Below, in pieces: positions 34,802 to 42,664 of a stretch of DNA of 64,000 nucleotides. The stretch is taken from positions 28,070 to 92,069 of the forward strand of contig JAZRJV010000054.1 in NCBI GenBank assembly GCA_045645985.1, in the 5' to 3' direction. The notes under the pieces were generated by a model that ran no database searches, had not been told where the DNA came from, and worked only from the letters and a program-made list of their open reading frames with translations. The DNA comes from RGIG9060 sp045645985. GTDB lineage: Bacteria; Spirochaetota; Spirochaetia; Treponematales; Treponemataceae. Position numbers and translations under genes: made by a program. Positions within the stretch are counted from its first letter, which is position 1; every line of letters starts with the position of its first letter.

Positions 34802-35211
34802 ATATCGTTTTCACCTTTTTTGTTTTGCTTAGGATTGATAACAAAAACTATTCCTATTATAACATCTATTAGTAAAAAAAACATCACAAAAAAGATGTTA
34901 TTTATAGAATATAATTGTGAAAATCGTACTTGCGAAATTGCTTCTTGTAATGTAACTCCGATGTATGAAGAAAGACCTATTATAGACATCATTTTTGATA
35001 AGGCAATAAATGGTCTAAAAATATTGTATTTTTCATTATCAATGGAAAGAAAAATGATGAACAATAAAGGAAAGCATAAAAAAGAAACAGAGCAATACCA
35101 AGATAAGCTTTGATATGGAATATCTTGAACAGGAGATGCACCTAAAATAAACTTAATTCTTATAATTTCGTATGTAATTAAGAGAAAAGTTTTAAAAGAA
35201 AATTTTTTCAT
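34792..35211 (-). CDS. Small membrane protein of unknown function
   Basis: 139 residues with about four hydrophobic segments (roughly 8-25, 37-57, 72-88, 105-125) and a basic C-terminus. First gene of the minus-strand operon; its end overlaps the MinD/ParA-like gene by ten bases. A promoter (TTGACC, 17, TAGACT) ends seven bases before the ATG and there is no Shine-Dalgarno, so it may be translated from a leaderless message. Confidence 0.7.
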   Translation of the reverse strand: MKKFSFKTFLLITYEIIRIKFILGASPVQDIPYQSLSWYCSVSFLCFPLLFIIFLSIDNEKYNIFRPFIALSKMMSIIGLSSYIGVTLQEAISQVRFSQLYSINNIFFVMFFLLIDVIIGIVFVINPKQNKKGENDICK

Positions 35212-35218
35212 AAAATGA

Positions 35219-35247
35219 AGTCTATGTTACTAATAATAATTGGTCAA
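35219..35247 (-). promoter_or_regulatory. Promoter of the membrane protein-ATPase-lgt operon
   Basis: On the minus strand TTGACC (35247-35242), 17-base spacer, TAGACT (35224-35219), then seven bases to the ATG. The -35 lies six bases from the -35 of the opposite ctpA promoter. Confidence 0.6.
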
Positions 35248-35253
35248 TCCCTG

Positions 35254-35281
35254 TTGACAATTTTTTTCTAGGGCGTACAAT
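35254..35281 (+). promoter_or_regulatory. Promoter of ctpA, abutting the start codon
   Basis: Perfect TTGACA, 16-base spacer, TACAAT, then six bases to the ctpA ATG. Transcription would begin at or very near the start codon. Confidence 0.75.
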
Positions 35282-35287
35282 AAAAGT

Positions 35288-36817
35288 ATGGAAAGTTCAC
35301 AGAAAATTAATTCACCTATGAAAATAGGAATGTTTGTCTTTGCTATAGTGTTTTCTCTATATGCAGTTTTTTCTCCAAGTTTGGTTGCTCAAACTAACAA
35401 AGATGTTGATTCAAAATCAGCCGCAAAGGTTTCGCAATATATGCAACTTATCAACAGCGTTTTTGGTTTTGTTTTGCAAAATTATGTTGATGAAGTTGAC
35501 CCAGAAGTTTTATATGCTGGTGCGTTAAAAGGAATTATGGATTCTCTTGAAGACCCATATTCAACATATCTTGATACAACAAGTATGCGTAGTTTAAACG
35601 ATACAACTGTTGGAAATTTTGGTGGCGTTGGATTATCAATTTCAAAACCTGTAAATTCTACAGCCGAAAAACCTGCTTATGTTGAAGTTGCTTCTCCTAT
35701 TGAAGGTGGCCCTGGATACAAAGCCGGAATTCACGCTGGAGATTTACTTATTTCTATAAATGGAACTCCAACACAAGATATTACAATGGATGAAGTTTTA
35801 GGAATGTTGCGTGGAAAAATCGGCGAAAGCGTTGATGTTGTAGTTCGTCGTGGAAAAAATATGGAATTTCCTGTAACTTTGGTGCGTGAATTAATTGAAG
35901 TTCCAACTGTAAAATTTGGAATGATTGATGATAAAAATGCAAAAATCGGTTATCTAAGAATTATCGAATTTACTCCACAAACTGCAGAACGCGTACAAGA
36001 AGCGATAGATTCATTCAAGAAAAATAATTTTACAGGAATGATTATCGATTTAAGAAATAATCCAGGTGGATTGATTACAAGTGTTGCAGATGTTGCGGAT
36101 AAATTTATTGACGGTGGCGTTATTGTTTCTACAAAAAGCAGAATTTCAGATGCCGCTTCTGTTTATACAGCAACTCCTGATGGAACTACAATGCCAAAGG
36201 GTATTCCTATCGTAGTTTTGATTAACAAAGGTTCAGCAAGTGCTTCAGAAATTTTGGCTGGAGCTTTAAAGGATAATCACTTAGCTTACCTTGTAGGTGA
36301 AAGAACTTACGGAAAAGGTTCTGTTCAACAAGTTATTCCACTTTACAATGCTGATGGCGTAAAACTTACAATGGCAAGATATTATACTCCTTCTGATGTG
36401 AACATTGATAAAATCGGAATTCCACCAGATAGAGAAATTAAAATTCCTGAATTAACTGAAGAGCAAGAAAAAAGCTATGTGGATTTAATTAACAATGGCG
36501 ATATTGACAAGTATGTTGAAGAACATCCTGATATGAACGAACATGATATTGCTGTTTATGCAAAGGCTTTAACTTACACTTATAAATTAGATGAAAAACT
36601 TTTGCGTCGTCTTATCAGAATCGAAGTTGAACGAACTCGTGACCCAAGTCTTTACGATTTAGATTATGACGACCAATTAAAAGAAGCTATCAAAATTATC
36701 GAAACTGAAAATTTTGAAAAACTTGTAAAATCAACAAAGACTTTGAAAGAATTGCAAGACCAAGCTTTGTTAGAAGATAAGTCTCTTTCAAAAGATAAAA
36801 AAGAAGATAAAAACTAA
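35288..36817 (+). CDS. ctpA: C-terminal processing protease (S41 family)
   Basis: Periplasmic carboxy-terminal processing serine protease, 509 residues. One N-terminal membrane anchor (about 12-34), PDZ domain (about 105-195, with FGGVGLSI and AGIHAGDLLISINGT), and the S41 catalytic core with nucleophile Ser318 in GSASASEI and general base Lys343 in GERTYGKGS. The C-terminal 140 residues are charged and helical. No Shine-Dalgarno; the promoter runs up to the ATG. Heads an operon with rsmE, one base downstream. Confidence 0.93.
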   Translation: MESSQKINSPMKIGMFVFAIVFSLYAVFSPSLVAQTNKDVDSKSAAKVSQYMQLINSVFGFVLQNYVDEVDPEVLYAGALKGIMDSLEDPYSTYLDTTSMRSLNDTTVGNFGGVGLSISKPVNSTAEKPAYVEVASPIEGGPGYKAGIHAGDLLISINGTPTQDITMDEVLGMLRGKIGESVDVVVRRGKNMEFPVTLVRELIEVPTVKFGMIDDKNAKIGYLRIIEFTPQTAERVQEAIDSFKKNNFTGMIIDLRNNPGGLITSVADVADKFIDGGVIVSTKSRISDAASVYTATPDGTTMPKGIPIVVLINKGSASASEILAGALKDNHLAYLVGERTYGKGSVQQVIPLYNADGVKLTMARYYTPSDVNIDKIGIPPDREIKIPELTEEQEKSYVDLINNGDIDKYVEEHPDMNEHDIAVYAKALTYTYKLDEKLLRRLIRIEVERTRDPSLYDLDYDDQLKEAIKIIETENFEKLVKSTKTLKELQDQALLEDKSLSKDKKEDKN

Positions 36818-36818
36818 T

Positions 36819-37628
36819 ATGCGTCAATATATTGCTTCAAGTATGCCTGACAAAAATGGGCAGCTTACCGTTAGCGGAAAAGATTTTAAATATCTTTGTC
36901 AGGTTTTGAGGCTTTCTGTGGGAGATGTAATTCAAGTGCGTCTTCCAAATCAAAAACTTTCTAATATGGAAGTTTTTAAGTTGCAATCCAAACAGTTGAT
37001 TTTAAAAGAAACTTTTTGTGATTCAGAAACAACTTTAGTTGAAACTGGAGTAAATGCAAGTTCTTTGAACGAAATTAAATTGCCTGAAATTTGGCTTTTT
37101 CAGTTTTTGCCAAAGATGCAAAAAATGGATTTGATTATTCGGCAAAGTACAGAATGTGGTGTTACAAAAATCATTCCTATCATAAGTGATTTTTCTAGTA
37201 AAGATTTTTCTTATAAAAAAGATGATTTTGAACGCACAGCTCGTTGGGAACGGATTGTAAAAGAAGCTCGGCAACAAAGTGGTTCTGCAATCAATACAAC
37301 GATAGAAAATCCAATGCTGCTTGAAGATGCTTTAAAAATGTGGAATGAAGGTGCTAAAGGATGTGGATTTGTTTTGCACGAAGCAAGTATTGCAAAAAAA
37401 AATATATTTTCAGTATTGAAAGAAAATACTAATATAAATAAAATTGGAATTGCAGTTGGTTCTGAAGGCGGAATTTCAGAAAAAGAAATTTCTATTTTGC
37501 AAGAAAATGGATTTAATCTTGTTCACTTTAAAACAAATGTTTTAAGAGCCGAAACAGCAAGTCTTTACGGAATTGCTGCAATTCAAACTGCTATGACGGA
37601 GTTGGACGAATGGCACACACACGAATAA
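36819..37628 (+). CDS. rsmE: 16S rRNA (uracil1498-N3)-methyltransferase
   Basis: SPOUT-class methyltransferase, 269 residues. N-terminal PUA-like domain (MRQYIASSMPD; YLCQVLRLSVGDVIQV) and a C-terminal knot with IGIAVGSEGGISEKEI and LRAETASLYGIAAIQ that bind S-adenosylmethionine. The middle QFLPKMQKMDLIIRQSTECG is typical of RsmE. Start one base after ctpA; its end overlaps the next gene by 19 bases. Confidence 0.93.
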   Translation: MRQYIASSMPDKNGQLTVSGKDFKYLCQVLRLSVGDVIQVRLPNQKLSNMEVFKLQSKQLILKETFCDSETTLVETGVNASSLNEIKLPEIWLFQFLPKMQKMDLIIRQSTECGVTKIIPIISDFSSKDFSYKKDDFERTARWERIVKEARQQSGSAINTTIENPMLLEDALKMWNEGAKGCGFVLHEASIAKKNIFSVLKENTNINKIGIAVGSEGGISEKEISILQENGFNLVHFKTNVLRAETASLYGIAAIQTAMTELDEWHTHE

Positions 37629-38371
37629 ATTTTTTATCAGTTCCTGTAGATATTATTCCTGAACAAAATCTTGCTCAAGAAATAACAGAGATTTCTCAAA
37701 ATATGAGTTCTTCACAAATTTGTTTTGTTACAATTTGGGATATTTTAAAAGCAAGAATGAATCAAGATTATATGAATTGCTTAAAAAGTGCAGCTTTAGT
37801 AATTCCGATTTCTAAAAGTATTTTAACTGGTGCATCTTTCTTAAAATTACAAGTTCCAGTTAGATATAATCCTTTTAAAGCTGTTATCAGTATAATGAAT
37901 GCTCTTGATAAAAATTATCGCACATTGTATATGTTGGGAAGTCGTCGTGAATCTTTGATGGCTGCAGAAAAAAATGTTAGAGCAACTTTTTCTGGATTGC
38001 GAATTGTTGGGCGTTATGTTGGTTATTATCCAAAAACTTCTGAAGCTGATATTGTCGAAGCGATTTTTAAAGCAGCTCCAACATTAACATTACTTAGTGA
38101 TGGAGTATCTGGTGCTGATATGTGGTATTATCGCAGACGAAAAAAATTTACTTTAGGTAAAAACGAGAAAGACTGCCCAAGAATTTTCTTGTACTACAAA
38201 GATTGTTTTGGGATTTTTTCTAAACGAAAACGCCGAGTTTCAGAAGATTTATTCAATAAAGGATTAGAGATTCTTCCTGAAATTGTACGAAATCCATTTA
38301 AGATATTTTTGATTTTTCCATATATTTGGTATTTGATTGTACTTTTATGGTATAAAATTTTTAAGAAATAA
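37610..38371 (+). CDS. WecG/TagA/CpsF-type glycosyltransferase
   Basis: 253 residues, GT26-like family enzymes transfer N-acetylmannosamine-type sugars onto lipid carriers for envelope polymers. The YMLGSRRESLMAAEKNVRA segment and the IVGRYVGYYPKTSEADIVEAI stretch correspond to the conserved nucleotide-sugar half; a hydrophobic C-terminus (IWYLIVLLWYKIF) would bind the membrane. The expected Asp in the N-terminal D-G/A motif is not clear (LVIPISKSIL instead), so activity is uncertain. GGAG lies eight bases ahead of ATG inside rsmE. Confidence 0.75.
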   Translation: MAHTRINFLSVPVDIIPEQNLAQEITEISQNMSSSQICFVTIWDILKARMNQDYMNCLKSAALVIPISKSILTGASFLKLQVPVRYNPFKAVISIMNALDKNYRTLYMLGSRRESLMAAEKNVRATFSGLRIVGRYVGYYPKTSEADIVEAIFKAAPTLTLLSDGVSGADMWYYRRRKKFTLGKNEKDCPRIFLYYKDCFGIFSKRKRRVSEDLFNKGLEILPEIVRNPFKIFLIFPYIWYLIVLLWYKIFKK

Positions 38372-38389
38372 AAATTCAATAAATTGAAA

Positions 38390-38435
38390 AAAAATCGTTG
38401 TTTAGGAAGAAAAAACTTTCAAAACAACGATTTTT
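38390..38435. terminator. Bidirectional terminator between wecG-like gene and era
   Basis: AAAAATCGTTGTTT (38390-38403) pairs with AAACAACGATTTTT (38422-38435). Confidence 0.85.
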
Positions 38436-38461
38436 TTATAAATTCTGTTCTATATAGTATT

Positions 38462-39400
38462 CTATTTTACAAGTCGTGCTAAAACTGGATCTTTTTGTCG
38501 CCAGTTTTTGTTTACTTTTACTTGCAAATCTAAATCAACTCGGTAATCAAAGATTTTTCGCATTTCTTTGATAGATTCAACACGAATTGTTTTTATCATA
38601 GAAGCGCCTTTTCCGATAACCATTCCTTTTTGACTATCGCGTTCAACAACTAAAAATGCTCTAACCCAAAGTTCTTTTCCGTTTTTGCGCATTTCTAAGT
38701 CGGCAACATCAACATAAATTGCGTGAGGAAGTTCATCGTGAAGTCGGTTGATTGCTTGTTCACGGATAATTTCTGCGATTCTAAAATCAACTTCTTGGTC
38801 TGTGTAAAATTCTTCTGGATAAAGATGTTCTGCAACTGGCGCAAAATCGTAAAGTCCGTGCAAAAGTTCGTTGATTCCAATATCATTTTGTGCAGAAATA
38901 TCAAAAACATGATTTGCAGTAATTTTTGGAAAATTCTGTGTGATAAAAATTCGTGCAGGACTTGTGTTTGCTTCTGGCAAATCGATTTTGTTTATTGCAA
39001 CAACAACTTTTTCTGAATAAGGTTGCAAAAGTTCGGCAGTAAGTTGTTCTTCTTCTCCCGGAGTTCGAGTTGCATCAATTAAATATAAAATCGCATCAAC
39101 TGATTCAAGTTGCTCTTTTGTTAAGGAACGAAGTTTCAAATTGAATTTTTTTTCGGAATTGTGATAACCAGGCGTATCGATAAAAACAAGTTGCCCAAGG
39201 TTTGTATTGATAATTCCTTTTACTGCGTTTCTTGTAGTTTGTGGAACTGGAGATACGATGGAAATTTTTTCGCCACTGGCTGTGTTTAAAAAAGTTGATT
39301 TTCCAACTGAAGGTCGCCCGATAATTGCTACAACCGCAGTTTTATTTCCAACTGATGAAGTTTCTTCTTGTAAATTTGCGTTTTCTAAAATTTCATTCAT
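38462..39400 (-). CDS. era: GTPase Era
   Basis: Ribosome-assembly GTPase that binds the 16S rRNA 3' end, 312 residues. G1 GRPSVGKS (28-35), G3 DTPGYH, G4 NKID, and a C-terminal KH domain around GMVIGKGASMIKTI. A 15-residue extension precedes the usual start. No Shine-Dalgarno; on the minus strand a TATACT lies six bases before ATG. Confidence 0.95.
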   Translation of the reverse strand: MNEILENANLQEETSSVGNKTAVVAIIGRPSVGKSTFLNTASGEKISIVSPVPQTTRNAVKGIINTNLGQLVFIDTPGYHNSEKKFNLKLRSLTKEQLESVDAILYLIDATRTPGEEEQLTAELLQPYSEKVVVAINKIDLPEANTSPARIFITQNFPKITANHVFDISAQNDIGINELLHGLYDFAPVAEHLYPEEFYTDQEVDFRIAEIIREQAINRLHDELPHAIYVDVADLEMRKNGKELWVRAFLVVERDSQKGMVIGKGASMIKTIRVESIKEMRKIFDYRVDLDLQVKVNKNWRQKDPVLARLVK

Positions 39401-39406
39401 AACATC

Positions 39407-39435
39407 AGTATATCTTATTGAAAAGGTTTTGTATA
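39407..39435 (-). promoter_or_regulatory. Promoter of era, abutting the start codon
   Basis: Minus strand TATACA, 17-base spacer, TATACT, then six bases to ATG. It overlaps the opposite promoter of the pflX-type gene. Confidence 0.55.
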
Positions 39436-39446
39436 TCTACTAAAAT
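39418..39446 (+). promoter_or_regulatory. Promoter of the pflX-type gene, abutting the start codon
   Basis: TTGAAA, 17-base spacer, TAAAAT, then eight bases to ATG; no Shine-Dalgarno. Confidence 0.6.
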
Positions 39447-39454
39447 TTTCTTGT

Positions 39455-40489
39455 ATGAAAAATTCTTTGTATGAAAACTGTAATCTTTGTCCTCGAAATT
39501 GTGGTGTAAATCGTTTTGAAAAAAGAGGTTTTTGTGGTGAAACTTCGGAAATAAAAATTGCTTGTGGAACTTTGCATTTTGGGGAAGAACCGCCAATCAC
39601 AGTTTTAGGTGGTTCAGGAACGATTTTTGTTACGGGTTGTAATTTGCATTGCGCCTTTTGTCAAAATTATCAGATTTCACAAAAAGGAATGGGAAAAAAT
39701 CTTTCTACAGATGAATTTGCCGATTTGTGTTTGAAACTTGAAAATGAAGGTGCAGAAAATGTGAATATCGTTACAGGTTCTCATCACATTCCAGCGATTG
39801 CAGAAGGATTGAAAAAAGCAAAGGTGAAAGGCTTGAAAATTCCTGTTTGCTGGAATAGTTCTGCCTACGAAAATATCGAAGCTTTGGAACTTTTGAAAGG
39901 TTTGGTTGATATTTGGCTTCCAGATATGAAAACTCTAAATCCCATGATAAGCGATGAAGTTTTTAAGGCAAAGGATTATCCGAAAGTTGCAAAAAAAGCC
40001 ATTCGTTGGATGATAGAAAATTCTCCCTTAAAATTTGAAACTGTGGCAACAAAGAATGATAAGGATTCTATCAAGCGTCATGGAAGTTCTGAAATTGAAA
40101 AAATGACTTCTGGGGTGATAATTCGGCATCTTGTACTTCCGGGGCGCTTGGACGACACTCGGCTTGTTTTAGATTGGCTAAAAAATCATGCTGACGGAAA
40201 AGCTTGTATTTCTTTAATGAATCAATATACTCCAGTTGAAGTTTCCGAAAATGATTTTTCAAAAGAAGAAATTGAAATTCGCGACAAAGCTTTAAAATCT
40301 TTTCAGCATAGATTGATAAACCAAGCTGAATTTAAAACTATTCGCAATATGATAGAAGAATACGATTTTGAATATTTGTTTTATCAAGAACTCACTTCTG
40401 ATACCGATTGGCTTCCAGATTTTAATAAATTCCAGCCATTTTCTAACGAACTTTCCAAAACGATTTGGTTTTGGAATGGGGGAAAGTAG
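39455..40489 (+). CDS. pflX: Radical SAM protein, PflX family (pyruvate formate-lyase activase homologue)
   Basis: 344 residues. The radical SAM motif is Cys62-x3-Cys66-x2-Cys69 (GCNLHCAFCQNYQ). An N-terminal cysteine group (Cys9, Cys12, Cys16, Cys27) resembles the CxxC...C pattern of the PflX group (COG1313), distinct from the canonical activase. Typical segments: ENVNIVTGSHHIPAI, WLPDMKTLN, IIRHLVLPGRLDDTRLVLDWL. The substrate of this family has not been settled to my knowledge. Leaderless-type promoter; followed by the first copy of the repeated terminator. Confidence 0.85.
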   Translation: MKNSLYENCNLCPRNCGVNRFEKRGFCGETSEIKIACGTLHFGEEPPITVLGGSGTIFVTGCNLHCAFCQNYQISQKGMGKNLSTDEFADLCLKLENEGAENVNIVTGSHHIPAIAEGLKKAKVKGLKIPVCWNSSAYENIEALELLKGLVDIWLPDMKTLNPMISDEVFKAKDYPKVAKKAIRWMIENSPLKFETVATKNDKDSIKRHGSSEIEKMTSGVIIRHLVLPGRLDDTRLVLDWLKNHADGKACISLMNQYTPVEVSENDFSKEEIEIRDKALKSFQHRLINQAEFKTIRNMIEEYDFEYLFYQELTSDTDWLPDFNKFQPFSNELSKTIWFWNGGK

Positions 40490-40513
40490 CTAAATTTTAA
40501 CTTATGATTATCC

Positions 40514-40550
40514 AAAAGCCGAGTTGTGTTTATGCAATTCGGCTTTTTTT
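40514..40550 (+). terminator. Repeated terminator, copy 1
   Basis: AAAGCCGAGTTG pairs with CAATTCGGCTTT (one G-U) around TGTTTATG, then T7. The same sequence recurs at 41152 and 46049. Confidence 0.9.
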
Positions 40551-40634
40551 ATGGATGAAGAAAAACTTTTTTTCAAAATATGCAAATATAAAATTTTTCT
40601 TACATTTTTTTATAAAAGTTTGCTTTTATTTTAC

Positions 40635-40663
40635 TTGACAGAAAATTTTTATTTCCTTAGTAT
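40635..40663 (+). promoter_or_regulatory. Promoter of lipoprotein A
   Basis: Perfect TTGACA, 17-base spacer, TAGTAT. Leader to the ATG about 57 bases. Confidence 0.55.
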
Positions 40664-40727
40664 GAATTTGCATAAAAAAAATATCGTAAAATTTTCTGCG
40701 ACAAAATTACTTTTTATGGAGGTTTAT

Positions 40728-41126
40728 ATGAAAAAAGGGATTGCTATTGCATTAGCACTCGTAATGGTGTTGTTTGTAGGTTGTGGACTTGCAAATCAAT
40801 TGGAAGGAACAAAATGGGAATATGTAGTATATGAGGATACTTATGAAGGTTCTCATTATGAAGAAGTTATCATTTATGAGTTTAATAAAGATGATGTGTT
40901 TGTTATGTCTATTAATGTTCGTGTAGATGGCCATGTAGTTCCTGAGTATACTGAATCTGTAAAAGGGACTTGGGCTGTTGATGGTGATGAATTAACAATT
41001 AGATATTCAGCAGAGGGTGAATCATATATTGAAATTTGGACTGCTGAAGTTGATGGAGATACATTGAAACTTTCAACTTCTTCTGCCGGAATTTCTGTTA
41101 CAATTCCTTTTACTCGCGTAAAATAA
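40728..41126 (+). CDS. Small lipoprotein A (paralogue of lipoprotein B)
   Basis: 132 residues. Lipobox LFVGC with lipidation at Cys19, then GLANQLEGTKWEYVVYED. The mature part is a short acidic beta-rich domain ending in IPFTRVK, like a lipocalin-type or DUF-like small barrel; I do not recognise a named family. The ATG at 40728 has GGAGG seven bases upstream; the frame extends upstream without coding character. It shares the NxLxGTKWE start and TRVK end with the product at 45648-46025, and both genes are followed by the same terminator. Confidence 0.85.
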   Translation: MKKGIAIALALVMVLFVGCGLANQLEGTKWEYVVYEDTYEGSHYEEVIIYEFNKDDVFVMSINVRVDGHVVPEYTESVKGTWAVDGDELTIRYSAEGESYIEIWTAEVDGDTLKLSTSSAGISVTIPFTRVK

Positions 41127-41151
41127 TTTTCAAATTAACTTAAATTTTATC

Positions 41152-41188
41152 AAAAGCCGAGTTGTGTTTATGCAATTCGGCTTTTTTT
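41152..41188 (+). terminator. Repeated terminator, copy 2
   Basis: Identical hairpin core to copy 1 (AAAGCCGAGTTG/CAATTCGGCTTT) followed by T7, after lipoprotein A. Confidence 0.9.
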
Positions 41189-41228
41189 GTTTTATGGAGA
41201 TTTTTTATTTATTTTACATTATTTTTAC

Positions 41229-41257
41229 TTGACTACTATGTTTTGTGGTGGTAACAT
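41229..41257 (+). promoter_or_regulatory. Promoter of the LpoB-like operon
   Basis: TTGACT, 17-base spacer, TAACAT. Leader of about 60 bases to the first gene. Confidence 0.65.
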
Positions 41258-41323
41258 GAAATTTACATACTAAGTTGTCTCATTATTTCGAGGCAAAATC
41301 ATAATTCATATAGGGAGAAAAAT

Positions 41324-42046
41324 ATGAAGAAGACATTATTAGTTTTATTGTGTATGGCATGTGTGGTTATGTCAGTTGTTGCAGCTCCAAAAGCTAAACA
41401 AGCAAAAATTAAAATTGAAGTAGTTAATAGACCTGGTATGGCTATTGGTACAGAAATTCCAGATTGGGTAGCTGCTGTTTTGGAAGGTGAAAACAAAAGA
41501 GTTGCTAAATCATTAAAAATTGACTTAGAAGATAGTCAAATCTTTGTTTTCTCAAACCAAGGTGATGATCTTGAATTTTTGAAAACTTGGACAGATCAAG
41601 TAGATGTTCAAAGACAAGTTGCAAACTCATTCTCTATGGCTGTTGGTCAAAGTGCAAATGCTGTTTTCCAAGGTGAGACAGGAGAAGGCTCAAAAGCAAA
41701 GCAAGCAATTGATCAAACTGTAAAAGCTTTGTCAGCTATTGAAATTAACGGTTTGAACAAAGAAGCTCAATATTGGATGCAATTCAAAAAACCAAAACAA
41801 GGTGTAAAAATTACAAAACGATCACCAGATAGTTCTTTTGATTACTACTATGAATACTATGTTGTATTTACAATGCCAAAAGATATTTATGATGCACAAT
41901 TAGATGCTGCTCTTAACGGTATTGAAGACAATGCATCTGAAACAGCATTATTAAAACAAGCATTGAGCGAAAACTTAAGAGCTCCATTGTTAGATACTGT
42001 AAAAGATGACGCTGTAGAATATGACCTCGGAGAAGAAGAGGAATAA
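41324..42046 (+). CDS. Exported protein of unknown function, first gene of envelope operon
   Basis: 240 residues with a cleavable signal peptide (about 1-20, ending VVAA). Mature N-terminus carries EIPDWVAAVLEGENKR, a P-x-W pattern shared with the products at 44143 and 45195. The central part (DQVDVQRQVANSFSMAVGQSAN; about 90-150) resembles the helical segments of LPP20-type proteins. Acidic C-terminus (LGEEEE). Predicted periplasmic. GGGAG precedes ATG. Cotranscribed with the LpoB-like gene, four bases downstream. Confidence 0.8.
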   Translation: MKKTLLVLLCMACVVMSVVAAPKAKQAKIKIEVVNRPGMAIGTEIPDWVAAVLEGENKRVAKSLKIDLEDSQIFVFSNQGDDLEFLKTWTDQVDVQRQVANSFSMAVGQSANAVFQGETGEGSKAKQAIDQTVKALSAIEINGLNKEAQYWMQFKKPKQGVKITKRSPDSSFDYYYEYYVVFTMPKDIYDAQLDAALNGIEDNASETALLKQALSENLRAPLLDTVKDDAVEYDLGEEEE

Positions 42047-42050
42047 TTTA

Positions 42051-42650
42051 ATGAAGAAAATTATTTTATCTGCACTTCTTGTTTTAATGGCAACTACTTT
42101 AGTATTTGCTGCAAAAGTAAAAAGGGGCGGAGACGAGAATTTGACTCCATATTTGAACGAGTCAGATTCTCGTGCTATTTGTAAAGATTTGGTTGCTCAA
42201 ATTATTGTACATCCAAGAGTTGCAAAATTTGAAGAACAAAATGATAGACCTCCTGTTGTTACAATCGGAAAGATTAAGGATGAAACAGGTGAGTTCTTTG
42301 ATACACAAATTATTGCAAATAGCTTGAAAACTGCTATTTTGAATACTGGTGTTTTTGAATTTATGGCAAATGCTGATATTCGAAAAGACCTTAGAACTGA
42401 AGTTATGGCACAACAAGATCACTCTCGTGAAGATGCTGCCCTTGATTTGGATGAAGAAGATGCTGCAGACTATATGCTTACAGGATCTGTAAAATTGATG
42501 GTTCAAAACAATGGAAAAAAACAAGAAAGAACTTACATTGTTAATATTGAACTTACAGATTTGAAAACACATAGAACTGTTGGTATGTTTGAGCCATCTG
42601 AAGAAACAAAAGATTATTTGAAAAAAATTGGATCTGTTAAAAGCAGATAA
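42051..42650 (+). CDS. LpoB-like penicillin-binding protein activator
   Basis: 199 residues. PVVTIGKIKDETGEFFDT, the LKTAILNTGVFEFM segment, and DYMLTGSVKLMVQNNGKK with the closing IELTDLKTHRTVG are the pattern of the LpoB family (outer-membrane lipoproteins that activate PBP1b in E. coli). Unlike LpoB it has no lipobox: the signal peptide ends TTLVFAAK, so it should be a soluble periplasmic protein. ATG at 42051 follows the previous stop by four bases; the ribosome-binding site (GGAGAAGAAGAGG) lies in the preceding gene. Confidence 0.82.
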   Translation: MKKIILSALLVLMATTLVFAAKVKRGGDENLTPYLNESDSRAICKDLVAQIIVHPRVAKFEEQNDRPPVVTIGKIKDETGEFFDTQIIANSLKTAILNTGVFEFMANADIRKDLRTEVMAQQDHSREDAALDLDEEDAADYMLTGSVKLMVQNNGKKQERTYIVNIELTDLKTHRTVGMFEPSEETKDYLKKIGSVKSR

Positions 42651-42664
42651 ACTGAGGAAAAGAG

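Noticed and set aside
40524..40727. 68-codon upstream extension of lipoprotein A
   Set aside because: It would run through the terminator and promoter; GGAGG, ATG and signal peptide at 40728 fit far better.
42162..42572. 136-codon minus-strand frame inside the LpoB-like gene
   Set aside because: Phe/Ile/Asn-rich antisense shadow without ribosome-binding site; the sense gene has clear family motifs.
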